Positions 43,988-50,991 of a stretch of 64,000 bases of DNA are shown here, in pieces. The stretch is from assembly GCA_002082585.1 (NCBI GenBank), contig CP020563.1:7062001-7126000 (forward strand), in the 5' to 3' direction. This stretch comes from Kitasatospora albolonga. GTDB taxonomy: Bacteria; Actinomycetota; Actinomycetes; Streptomycetales; Streptomycetaceae. Under the pieces are notes generated by a model that saw only the letters and a program-made list of their open reading frames with translations, made no database searches and was not told the DNA's origin. The first letter of the stretch is position 1. Each line of letters opens with the position of its first letter. A program made the translations under genes and the position numbers.

Positions 43988-46252
43988 TCAGACAAAGAGG
44001 AATACGGGATTCAACTCCGCGTACGGCGTCGGTTTCTGACGCCATCCCAGGCGAACCGGAACGTCGAACAGGCGCCCGGGACCGAACCTCGCCCAGAAGT
44101 GCCGCAGTCCGGGAACGACCACCTTGACGACCGGTAGTTCCACATCGGGCCGTGTCTGGTCGAGCACGAGGAGTTCCATGCCGTGGGCACGGACCACCGA
44201 TTCCGCCGCCGCCACGTCCGCCTTGAGGTCCGCGCGCGGCACGTAGGCGTAACTCGACGGCACACGCCGCGACTCGAGGGGATCGGGAAGCAGGTATGGC
44301 TGATTCTGTACGGTCTGGAAGCACCACCAGGTACGCAGCTCCGCCGCCAGATCGGTCCGCCGGGCCAGGGGTTCCCCTGGTGGTGTGTCGGGCGGCAGCA
44401 GCTGGCACATCTCCGTCACCGCGCGCCGCAGCGCCAGACGGGGATCAAAATGAGCCCCGAACCCGAACGAGATCCGCTGCTCGGCACCTTCCTCGTGCCG
44501 GGAGACGGCGGCCATCACCGGGATGCCGAGGTCCGAGGTCAGGTCCAGGACCCACAGGGACCGCCCGGACCTCGCGTACACCTCCCGGGTCCGCGCCAGC
44601 CACGGCTCGTCGAAGGCGTCCAGGTCGACCGCCGGGCGGCGCAGCCGGTTGTACCACCACAGCGCCACCGCGTCCCGCTCCACCAGCTCCAGGAAGCCCT
44701 GCACGACGGCGTCCTCGATGCTGGAGCCCGCCGCGTTGCCGTTGGAGTCGGCCCAGGGCGCGTGCTCGACGCCGTCCGGCCCCTGGCCGAAGTACAGCAT
44801 CGAGGTGGGCAGCAGCCGCTGCCGCTGCCCGGTCAGCGACCACAGCGGGGTCCACTCGCGCCGCGCCCCCTCGTCGAAGGGCGGCGGTACCGCGTGCATC
44901 GCCCCGTGCGTGGCGTTCCAGACGGCGCGGTCGCGGTACTGGCGGCCGGAGAACAGCTGTACGGCGTCGGGGTGCACGGCGGCGTCCCCGAGCCCGGTGA
45001 ACGACTCCTCGGTCACCGCCTCGTCGCCCTGGCGGGTACCGCAGTAACGTTCCACCGCCTCGCACAGGGCACCGGCCTCCGCCTCCTGCGGGGTCACGCC
45101 CTTCCCCCCGCTGTGACTGCGCAGCCCCTCCGCCGAGGTGCCCCGCCAGGCCAGATTCCGCCCGGACACCCAGCGGTTCAGCCCGTCCGGTGTCCCCGGG
45201 GCCGGACGCAGCCCCGCGACGATGCCGGTCACGGGGTCGACCAGGTGCCGGTAGCGCTCGATCACCTCGGCGGCGGGCAGGGCCCGGTGGTTGCTGCCCG
45301 CCGCCACCGCCTTCGGGCGGGACACCGGCACCACCGGGCGGCGGCCCCGCGCGGCCATCAGCCCCGGGTCGCCGCACTGGGGGCACTGCGGGCGCCGCGC
45401 CACCGGATGGTGCGTGCTGCGCAGCGTACGGGTGTCGAGACGGCACACCGCCCCCTGCCCCTCGTACCGCATCTCGGCCACCCACTTCAGGGCCTCCAGC
45501 ACCGCCGAGTGCAGCCCCATCATGCGGACCGCCGTCAGCGTCGCCTCCGGCAGCGGCACCGGCCCCCGCAGCCCCAGCGCATGGCGGACCGGCGCCTGCG
45601 AGGAGCGGTGGCCGCGCATCCGCTGCGCCAGACACGACCAGCAGGGGCCGTCCTCGGTGCCGAACACCGGCCCCACCCACACCTCGGGACCGCCCGGCCG
45701 GGCCAGCAGCCAGGGCCGCCCGGCCGCCCGGAACCGGGCGTCCGTCCCGGCGAGCGCGGGCTCCAGGTAGTCGTCGCACAGCACCAGCCCGAAACCGGCC
45801 GTCTCCGGGTCCGGCGCGAGGGTCAGCCCCGCCGCCGCGCACTCCGCGCGGGCCGCCTCCCCGTCGGTGCGGCCGAGCGCCACCACGTGCACCGGCGTCA
45901 TACCGACCGCCGCCTCGACCCCGGCGCTGCCCAGCCCCGCCAGCTCCCAGTACGCCGCGGCGGCGGAGTCCGCCCTCGGGTCGCGGTAGCCGATGAGACC
46001 GGCGCGCGCGAGAGCGGCGATGAGCTGCCCCACATCGGTGGCCGGAACCACCGGGGTCGCCTCGGCGATCACCGCGGACAGCGTCCGGGTGCCGTCCAGG
46101 AGCGGGGCCAGCAGCTCGACCTGGGGGCCCCGCAGGACGGTCGTCCCGCGCTCCGACAGCAGATAGACCGCCTCGCCGCTGACCGTCTCCACGCGCAGAT
46201 GGCGCTTGAACCCCACCGGGAGTGCGGCGGGCGCCTGGCCGGTGAGCGTCAC
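43988..46252 (-). CDS. Fused E1-like/YcaO cyclodehydratase (TruD/LynD-type azoline synthase)
   Basis: This 754-residue protein has three parts. An N-terminal winged-helix leader-binding (RRE) region spans about 10-90 (FKRHLRVETVSGEAVYLLSERG). An E1-like C-protein follows, with a probable zinc site from CWSC and CPQC. The C-terminal YcaO domain runs from about 370, with ATP-binding stretches EAEAGALCEAVERY and EDAVVQGFLELVERDA. Such fusions turn Cys/Ser/Thr of a precursor into azolines. The usual Pro-rich C-terminal end is replaced by ELNPVFLFV. The GTG at 46252 overlaps the precursor stop, so enzyme and substrate are coupled. No azoline dehydrogenase is nearby. Confidence 0.92.
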   Translation of the reverse strand: MTLTGQAPAALPVGFKRHLRVETVSGEAVYLLSERGTTVLRGPQVELLAPLLDGTRTLSAVIAEATPVVPATDVGQLIAALARAGLIGYRDPRADSAAAAYWELAGLGSAGVEAAVGMTPVHVVALGRTDGEAARAECAAAGLTLAPDPETAGFGLVLCDDYLEPALAGTDARFRAAGRPWLLARPGGPEVWVGPVFGTEDGPCWSCLAQRMRGHRSSQAPVRHALGLRGPVPLPEATLTAVRMMGLHSAVLEALKWVAEMRYEGQGAVCRLDTRTLRSTHHPVARRPQCPQCGDPGLMAARGRRPVVPVSRPKAVAAGSNHRALPAAEVIERYRHLVDPVTGIVAGLRPAPGTPDGLNRWVSGRNLAWRGTSAEGLRSHSGGKGVTPQEAEAGALCEAVERYCGTRQGDEAVTEESFTGLGDAAVHPDAVQLFSGRQYRDRAVWNATHGAMHAVPPPFDEGARREWTPLWSLTGQRQRLLPTSMLYFGQGPDGVEHAPWADSNGNAAGSSIEDAVVQGFLELVERDAVALWWYNRLRRPAVDLDAFDEPWLARTREVYARSGRSLWVLDLTSDLGIPVMAAVSRHEEGAEQRISFGFGAHFDPRLALRRAVTEMCQLLPPDTPPGEPLARRTDLAAELRTWWCFQTVQNQPYLLPDPLESRRVPSSYAYVPRADLKADVAAAESVVRAHGMELLVLDQTRPDVELPVVKVVVPGLRHFWARFGPGRLFDVPVRLGWRQKPTPYAELNPVFLFV

Positions 46253-46683
46253 GAGCGCCCCGCCGCGGCGTCCGGCCGGTGGGTGAAGTTGCAGAAGGAC
46301 GCGGCCTGCTGAGCCGGGGCGTGCGTGAAGTTGCAGAAGGACGAGTCCGCCGCCGGGCTGTGCGTGAAGTTGCAGAACGATCTGCTCTCCGCCGCCGGGA
46401 TGTGGGTGAAGTTGCAGAACGAGCCCGCCTCGGCCGCCGTGCCGTCGAGGTCCTCCAGGGACAGCCCCTGGGACCGGCTGTCGGCCAGCTCCATGTAGAC
46501 CGGCTCGGCCGCCAGGCCGAACTCGGCGAGGACGGACACCGGGTTGCTGAGGTAGCGCTGCGCGAGCTCCGGCTCCAGACCGGTGCGGGCGGTGAGCAGG
46601 GCGAGCCGTTCGGCGGTCCGCTCCGGGTCGGCGGTGCCGAGGTGCGTGGTCGGTGCGGGAGCGATGGTGGTCGAGCCGATCAT
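46249..46683 (-). CDS. RiPP precursor with four SFCNFTH core repeats
   Basis: This 144-residue protein has a leader of about 87 residues, partly amphipathic (ERLALLTARTGLEPELAQRYL, LAEFGLAAEP), ending in SLEDLDGTAAEAG. It is followed by SFCNFTH at residues 88-94, 102-108, 115-121 and 129-135. Linkers of 6-7 residues, rich in Ala, Pro and Ser, separate the copies. Each repeat holds Ser, Cys and Thr, the azoline-forming residues. AGGAGGGG stands before ATG 46683, and the TGA overlaps the cyclodehydratase GTG. I know of no named family with this core. Confidence 0.88.
   Translation of the reverse strand: MIGSTTIAPAPTTHLGTADPERTAERLALLTARTGLEPELAQRYLSNPVSVLAEFGLAAEPVYMELADSRSQGLSLEDLDGTAAEAGSFCNFTHIPAAESRSFCNFTHSPAADSSFCNFTHAPAQQAASFCNFTHRPDAAAGRS
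46283..46419 (-). repeat. Four in-frame coding repeats of the RiPP core
   Basis: GTGAAGTTGCAGAA (plus-strand reading) occurs at 46283, 46325, 46364 and 46406. Intervals of 42, 39 and 42 bp keep the frame. It encodes the FCNFTH parts of the precursor. Confidence 0.95.
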
Positions 46684-46805
46684 GGGTTCCCCTCCTGAGC
46701 CGGTCGGACACTGTGTCCCGGGGCCGTCTTCTCGCCGGACTCGGCCGGCGGCCCCTCGACGTCCGCGTTCGACGTCCCGTGCTTCAGGATTCTGCGCGTG
46801 TGCTC

Positions 46806-46853
46806 TCACCGGGGCCCAGTGCCGCGTTCACCAACCCGGCATGACATTTTCAT
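46806..46853 (-). CDS. Possible 15-residue peptide upstream of the RiPP precursor
   Basis: ATG 46853 is preceded by AAGGAG at good spacing and opens a short frame, MKMSCRVGERGTGPR. It lies 120 bp before the precursor start, inside the AT-richer part of the divergent region. It could be a leader peptide or simply chance. Confidence 0.25.
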   Translation of the reverse strand: MKMSCRVGERGTGPR

Positions 46854-46904
46854 GTTCTCCTTCGTGATCCGCTCACTGGGGCGTCGGGCACCGGGGATGC
46901 GAGT

Positions 46905-46948
46905 CTCGTGTGACGCTGAGCGCCACATGTTCCGGTGCTCGTGTGACG
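46905..46948 (+). promoter_or_regulatory. 11-bp direct repeats upstream of the SARP gene
   Basis: CTCGTGTGACG occurs exactly at 46905-46915 and 46938-46948, 33 bp apart, which is about three helical turns. The pair sits 30-73 bp before the SARP start and may bind its regulator. Confidence 0.5.
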
Positions 46949-46977
46949 GGGTGCCGACGCAGAGGAGAGTACGGACG

Positions 46978-47769
46978 ATGGAGATCAATGTACTGGGGCC
47001 GCTCACCGCCATGGAGCACGGTGTCTCCGTGGTCCCCACGGCGGGCAAGCCCCGCCAGATCCTCGCCCTCCTGGCCCTCCAGGCGGACCGGGTCGTCACC
47101 GTGCCCACGCTGATGGAGGAGATCTGGGGCGAGGAGATCCCGCGCAGCGCGGCGACCACCCTCCAGACGTACATCCTCCAGCTGCGGCGCAAACTGGCCA
47201 CCGCCCTCGCGGGAGACCCGCACCGGCAGGCCAAGGAGGTGCTCGTCACCCAGCACGGCGGCTATCTGCTCCAGGTGCAGCCCGGCCGGGTCGACGCCCA
47301 GGAGTTCACCCGGCTCGCCGCCTCGGGGCGGGACGCGCACGAGGCGGGCGACTACCGCTCCGCCTCCGCCCTGCTGCGCCAGGCCATGGAGCTGTGGCAG
47401 GGGCCCGCGCTGGTCGACGTCCGCGTCGGCAGCGTCCTCGAACTGGAGGTGCTGGGCCTGGAGGAGGACCGGATGGCCGCGCTGGAGCGGCGCATAGACG
47501 CGGACCTGCACCTCGGCCGGCACCGCGAGATCGTGCCCGAGCTCCGGGTCCTGGTGGCCAAGAACCCCATGCACGAGAACTTCTGCGCCCACCTCATGAC
47601 CGCCCAGCACCGCGCGGGCAGCTCCTGGCGGGCCCTGGAGTCCTACCAGCGGCTGCGCACCACGCTCATCGACGAACTGGGCCTGGAGCCCTCGCCGCGT
47701 CTCCAGCGCCTGCACCAGGCCGTGCTCGCCGCCGACCCGGCGCTCGACCTGGAGGTCACCGCGGGCTGA
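46978..47769 (+). CDS. SARP-family transcriptional activator
   Basis: This 263-residue protein has an N-terminal OmpR-like winged helix (MEINVLGPLTAMEHGVSVVPTAGKPRQILALLALQ, then TTLQTYILQLRRKL) and a bacterial transcriptional activation domain from about 100 (FTRLAASGRDAHEAGDYRSASALLRQAMELW). Size and plan match ActII-ORF4 and DnrI. GAGGAGAG stands before ATG 46978; longer upstream readings lack this. SARPs bind TCGAGC-like heptamers at 11-bp steps, exactly the pattern I found before at least 16 start sites in the window. It is therefore the likely pathway activator. Confidence 0.95.
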   Translation: MEINVLGPLTAMEHGVSVVPTAGKPRQILALLALQADRVVTVPTLMEEIWGEEIPRSAATTLQTYILQLRRKLATALAGDPHRQAKEVLVTQHGGYLLQVQPGRVDAQEFTRLAASGRDAHEAGDYRSASALLRQAMELWQGPALVDVRVGSVLELEVLGLEEDRMAALERRIDADLHLGRHREIVPELRVLVAKNPMHENFCAHLMTAQHRAGSSWRALESYQRLRTTLIDELGLEPSPRLQRLHQAVLAADPALDLEVTAG

Positions 47770-47782
47770 ACTCCCCGCCCGC

Positions 47783-47799
47783 GCCCCGGTGTCCGGGGC
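47783..47799 (+). terminator. Short hairpin after the SARP gene
   Basis: A 7-bp GC stem (47783-47789 with 47793-47799) with a 3-nt loop sits just after the SARP stop. It is weak evidence for termination. Confidence 0.35.
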
Positions 47800-47810
47800 A
47801 GGCGGGGTGC

Positions 47811-47842
47811 TCCACCGGGCCTTGAGGTGACGTTCCTACGTT
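47811..47842 (+). promoter_or_regulatory. SARP-type promoter for the carboxylase beta subunit
   Basis: TCCACCG (47811) and TTGAGGT (47822) are 11 bp apart. After 8 bp follows TACGTT (47837-47842). The ATG at 47849 is 6 bp on, so the mRNA should be leaderless. Confidence 0.72.
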
Positions 47843-47848
47843 CGGCCA

Positions 47849-49438
47849 ATGACGATCCTCGACGAGCTCACGGTGACCCCGGCCGCCCCCGACCTGCCGC
47901 GCGCCTCGGACGAACTGCGCCGCCTCAAGGAGGAGGTGAGCCGCGGACCCGACCCCGCGGCGACCGTCCGGCAGCACGAGAAGAACAAGCTCACCGCCCA
48001 TGAACGCCTCCAACTCCTCTTCGACGAGGGGACGTTCACCGAGATCGAGCCCCTGCGGCGGCACCGCGCCACCGGCTTCGGCCTGGAGGAGCGCAAACCG
48101 CACGGCGACGGTGTCGTCATCGGCTGGGGCCAGGTCCACGGGCGTACCGTCTTCGCGTACGCCCATGACTTCCGGGTCTTCGCCGGGGCACTGGGCGAGG
48201 CGCACGCCGCCAAGGTCCACAAGATCATGGACCTCGCCGAGGCGGCCGGCGCCCCGCTGGTCAGCCTCAACGACGGCGCGGGCGCCCGTATCCAGGAGGG
48301 CGTCACGGCGCTCGCCGGATACGGCGGCATCTTCCGCCGCAACGTCGCCGCCTCCGGAGTGATCCCCCAGATCAGCGTGATGCTCGGGCCCTGCGCCGGA
48401 GGCGCCGCCTACTCGCCCGCGCTGACCGACTTCGTCTTCATGGTGCGCGACACCGCGCAGATGTTCATCACCGGCCCCGACGTCGTCCAGGCCGTCACCG
48501 GGGAGCGCATCACCCACAACGGCCTCGGCGGCGCCGACGTCCACGCCGCGACCTCCGGCGTCAGCCACTTCGCCCACGACGACGAGGCATCCTGCCTGGA
48601 GGACGTGCGGTACCTGCTGACGCTGCTGCCCGCGAACAACAGGGAGCTGCCCCCCACCGCCCGGGGCGAGGACCCGGCCGACCGGCGCACCGACGCGCTC
48701 GCCTCCCTCGTCCCCGCCGACCCCGGCCGCTCCTACGACATCCGCGGGGTGATCGAGGAGATCGTGGACGACGGCGAGTACCTGGAGGTCCACGAGGCGT
48801 GGGCGACGAACGTGGTCTGCGCCCTCGCCCGCCTCGACGGACAGTCCGTCGGCATCGTCGCCAACCAGCCCGCCTCGCTCGCCGGGGTCCTCGACATCAA
48901 CGCCTCCGAGAAGGCCGCCCGGTTCGTCTCCACCTGCGACTCCTTCAACATCCCGCTGGTCACCCTCGTCGACGTGCCCGGCTTCCTGCCCGGCGTCGGC
49001 CAGGAGCACAACGGCATCATCCGGCACGGGGCCAAACTGCTGTACGCGTACTGCAACGCGACCGTGCCCCGGGTCTCCCTCGTGCTGCGCAAGGCGTACG
49101 GCGGCGCGTACATCGTCATGGACTCCCGGTCCATCGGGGCCGACCTCTCCTTCGCCTGGCCCACCAACGAGATCGCCGTGATGGGCGCGGAGGGCGCCGC
49201 CAACGTCATCTTCCGCCGGGAGATCGCCGCGGCCGACGACCCCGAAGCGGTGCGCGAGCAGCGCATCAAGGAGTACCGCAGCGAGCTCATGCACCCCTAC
49301 TACGCGGCCGAACGCGGCCTCGTGGACGACGTCATCGAGCCGGGGGAGACCAGGAGCGTACTCATCCGCTCCCTGGCGATGCTCCGCGCCAAGAAGGCCG
49401 AAGTGCCCTCCCGCAAGCACGGCAACGTCCCCACCTAG
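47849..49438 (+). CDS. Acyl-CoA carboxylase beta subunit (carboxyltransferase, PccB/AccD type)
   Basis: This 529-residue protein has both crotonase-like halves of the carboxyltransferase. SLNDGAGARIQEGV and MLGPCAGGAAYSPAL provide the acyl-CoA side, and NASEKAARFVSTCDSFNIPLVTLVDVPGFLPG and RKAYGGAYIVM provide the biotin side. The position that sets acetyl versus propionyl preference lies in the MVRDTAQMFITGP region, with Asp as in PccB-like forms. It supplies extender units with the epsilon subunit at 36.3 kb and an alpha subunit encoded elsewhere. A SARP-type promoter sits 6 bp before the ATG. Confidence 0.94.
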   Translation: MTILDELTVTPAAPDLPRASDELRRLKEEVSRGPDPAATVRQHEKNKLTAHERLQLLFDEGTFTEIEPLRRHRATGFGLEERKPHGDGVVIGWGQVHGRTVFAYAHDFRVFAGALGEAHAAKVHKIMDLAEAAGAPLVSLNDGAGARIQEGVTALAGYGGIFRRNVAASGVIPQISVMLGPCAGGAAYSPALTDFVFMVRDTAQMFITGPDVVQAVTGERITHNGLGGADVHAATSGVSHFAHDDEASCLEDVRYLLTLLPANNRELPPTARGEDPADRRTDALASLVPADPGRSYDIRGVIEEIVDDGEYLEVHEAWATNVVCALARLDGQSVGIVANQPASLAGVLDINASEKAARFVSTCDSFNIPLVTLVDVPGFLPGVGQEHNGIIRHGAKLLYAYCNATVPRVSLVLRKAYGGAYIVMDSRSIGADLSFAWPTNEIAVMGAEGAANVIFRREIAAADDPEAVREQRIKEYRSELMHPYYAAERGLVDDVIEPGETRSVLIRSLAMLRAKKAEVPSRKHGNVPT

Positions 49439-49488
49439 GAGTGTTTCGCGGCAGGTCCGGGGCCCTTTCGCGGCAGATCCACGCGCGC

Positions 49489-49520
49489 GCGAGCCACGGT
49501 CGAGAGCCCCGCCGTTCCAT
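49489..49520 (+). promoter_or_regulatory. SARP-type promoter for the minimal PKS operon
   Basis: GCGAGCC (49489) and TCGAGAG (49500) are 11 bp apart. After 8 bp follows TTCCAT (49515-49520). The KS-alpha start lies about 200 bp downstream. Confidence 0.65.
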
Positions 49521-49656
49521 GACGGGACCGGACACGGCGGGGCGCCACGAGCACACCGCCGCACCGGTACCCGGCCGGCCGGGGCGGGGAGGCCCTGACC
49601 CTGAACCATCCCGGCCGCCCCACGATTCAGGAGTGTCACGGACGAAGGGATCGACA

Positions 49657-49722
49657 GTGACCCCCACACTTCCATTCGGCCGGTGCGCAGCGGCGCACCC
49701 GGCCCCGTCGAAGGCCAGGTAG
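49657..49722 (+). CDS. Possible leader peptide before KS-alpha
   Basis: GTG 49657 follows GAAGGGA at good spacing and opens a 21-residue frame, VTPTLPFGRCAAAHPAPSKAR, that stops 3 bp before the KS-alpha ATG. KS-alpha itself has only a weak AGG site, so coupling is possible. No homologue is known to me. Confidence 0.3.
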   Translation: MTPTLPFGRCAAAHPAPSKAR

Positions 49723-49725
49723 CCC

Positions 49726-50991
49726 ATGCGCAGAGTCGCCATCACCGGCCTGGGCGTCGTCGCACCGGGCGGGGTGGGTGTCAAGGAGTACTGGGACCTG
49801 CTCACCTCGGGACGCACCGCCACCCGCAGGATCTCCTTCTACGACCCCTCGCCCTTCCGCTCCCAGGTCGCCGCGGAGTGCGACTTCGACGCCGTCGGCG
49901 CGGGGCTCTCCCCGCAGGAGATCCGCAGGCTGGACCGGGCCGCGCAGTTCGCGGTCGTCTCCACCCGCGAGGCCCTCGCCGACAGCGGACTCGACACCTC
50001 CGCGCTCGACCCCGGACGGATCGGGACCTCGCTCGGCAGCGCGGTCGGCTGCACCACCAGCCTGGAACGCGAGTACGTCGTGGTCAGCGACGGCGGCCGG
50101 TCCTGGGAGGTCGACCACGCCTACGCCGTCCCCGAGCTCTACCAGCACTTCGTGCCCAGCTCCATGGCCGCCGAGGTCGGCCGGGCGGCGGGCGCCGAGG
50201 GCCCCGCCGCCGTCGTCTCCACCGGCTGCACCTCCGGCCTCGACTCGCTCGGCCACGCCGTCGAACTCATCCGGGAGGGCACCGCCGACGTGATGATCGC
50301 GGGCGCCACCGAGGCGCCCATCTCGCCCATCACCTCGGCCTGCTTCGACGCCATCCACGCCACCACCCCGCGCAACGACACCCCGGAGAGCGCCTGCCGC
50401 CCCTTCGACCGGACCCGCAGCGGCCTGGTGCTCGGCGAGGGCGCGGCCGTCCTGGTCCTGGAGGAGCTGGAGAGCGCGCGCCGCCGCGGCGCGCACATCT
50501 ACGCGGAGATCGCCGGGTTCGCCTCGCGCTGCAACGCGTACCACATGACCGGGCTCAAGCCCGACGGGCGCGAGATGTCCGAGGCCATCGACGTGGCGCT
50601 GCACGAGTCCCGGCTCGCGCCGGACGCCATCGGCTACATCAACGCGCACGGCTCCGGCACCAAGATGAACGACCGCCACGAGACCGGCGCCTTCAAACGC
50701 AGCCTCGGCGAGCACGCGTACCGCACGCCCATCAGCTCCATCAAGTCGATGATCGGGCACTCGCTCGGCGCGATCGGCGCCCTGGAGATCGCCGCGTGCG
50801 CCCTCGCGATGGAGCACGGCGTCCTGCCGCCCACCGCGAACCTGCACGAACCCGACCCCGAACTCGACCTGGACTACATCCCGCTGACGGCCCGTGAGAC
50901 CCGGCCCGACGCGGTGCTCAGCGTCGGCAGCGGCTTCGGCGGGTTCCAGAGCGCCATGGTGCTCGCCCGCCCGGAAAGGAGAAGCGCATGA
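49726..50991 (+). CDS. Type II PKS ketosynthase alpha
   Basis: This 421-residue KS starts RRVAITGLGVVAPGGVGVKEYWDLL, typical of KS-alpha. It has the nucleophile Cys168 in STGCTSGLDSLGHA, and the two histidine motifs in NAHGSGTKMND and KSMIGHSLGAIGALE. It extends the polyketide chain with malonyl-ACP as a heterodimer with KS-beta. It overlaps KS-beta by four bases, as usual. An SARP-type promoter lies about 200 bp upstream. It defines the cluster as aromatic type II polyketide. Confidence 0.98.
   Translation: MRRVAITGLGVVAPGGVGVKEYWDLLTSGRTATRRISFYDPSPFRSQVAAECDFDAVGAGLSPQEIRRLDRAAQFAVVSTREALADSGLDTSALDPGRIGTSLGSAVGCTTSLEREYVVVSDGGRSWEVDHAYAVPELYQHFVPSSMAAEVGRAAGAEGPAAVVSTGCTSGLDSLGHAVELIREGTADVMIAGATEAPISPITSACFDAIHATTPRNDTPESACRPFDRTRSGLVLGEGAAVLVLEELESARRRGAHIYAEIAGFASRCNAYHMTGLKPDGREMSEAIDVALHESRLAPDAIGYINAHGSGTKMNDRHETGAFKRSLGEHAYRTPISSIKSMIGHSLGAIGALEIAACALAMEHGVLPPTANLHEPDPELDLDYIPLTARETRPDAVLSVGSGFGGFQSAMVLARPERRSA

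Noticed and set aside
46283..46419. CRISPR-like array of four 14-bp repeats.
   Set aside because: Repeats are in frame with the RiPP precursor and encode the core peptide. Repeat and spacer lengths do not fit CRISPR.
46756..46777. TCGACGTCC direct repeats as a SARP site before the RiPP precursor.
   Set aside because: The copies are 13 bp apart instead of 11 and no matching -10 follows.
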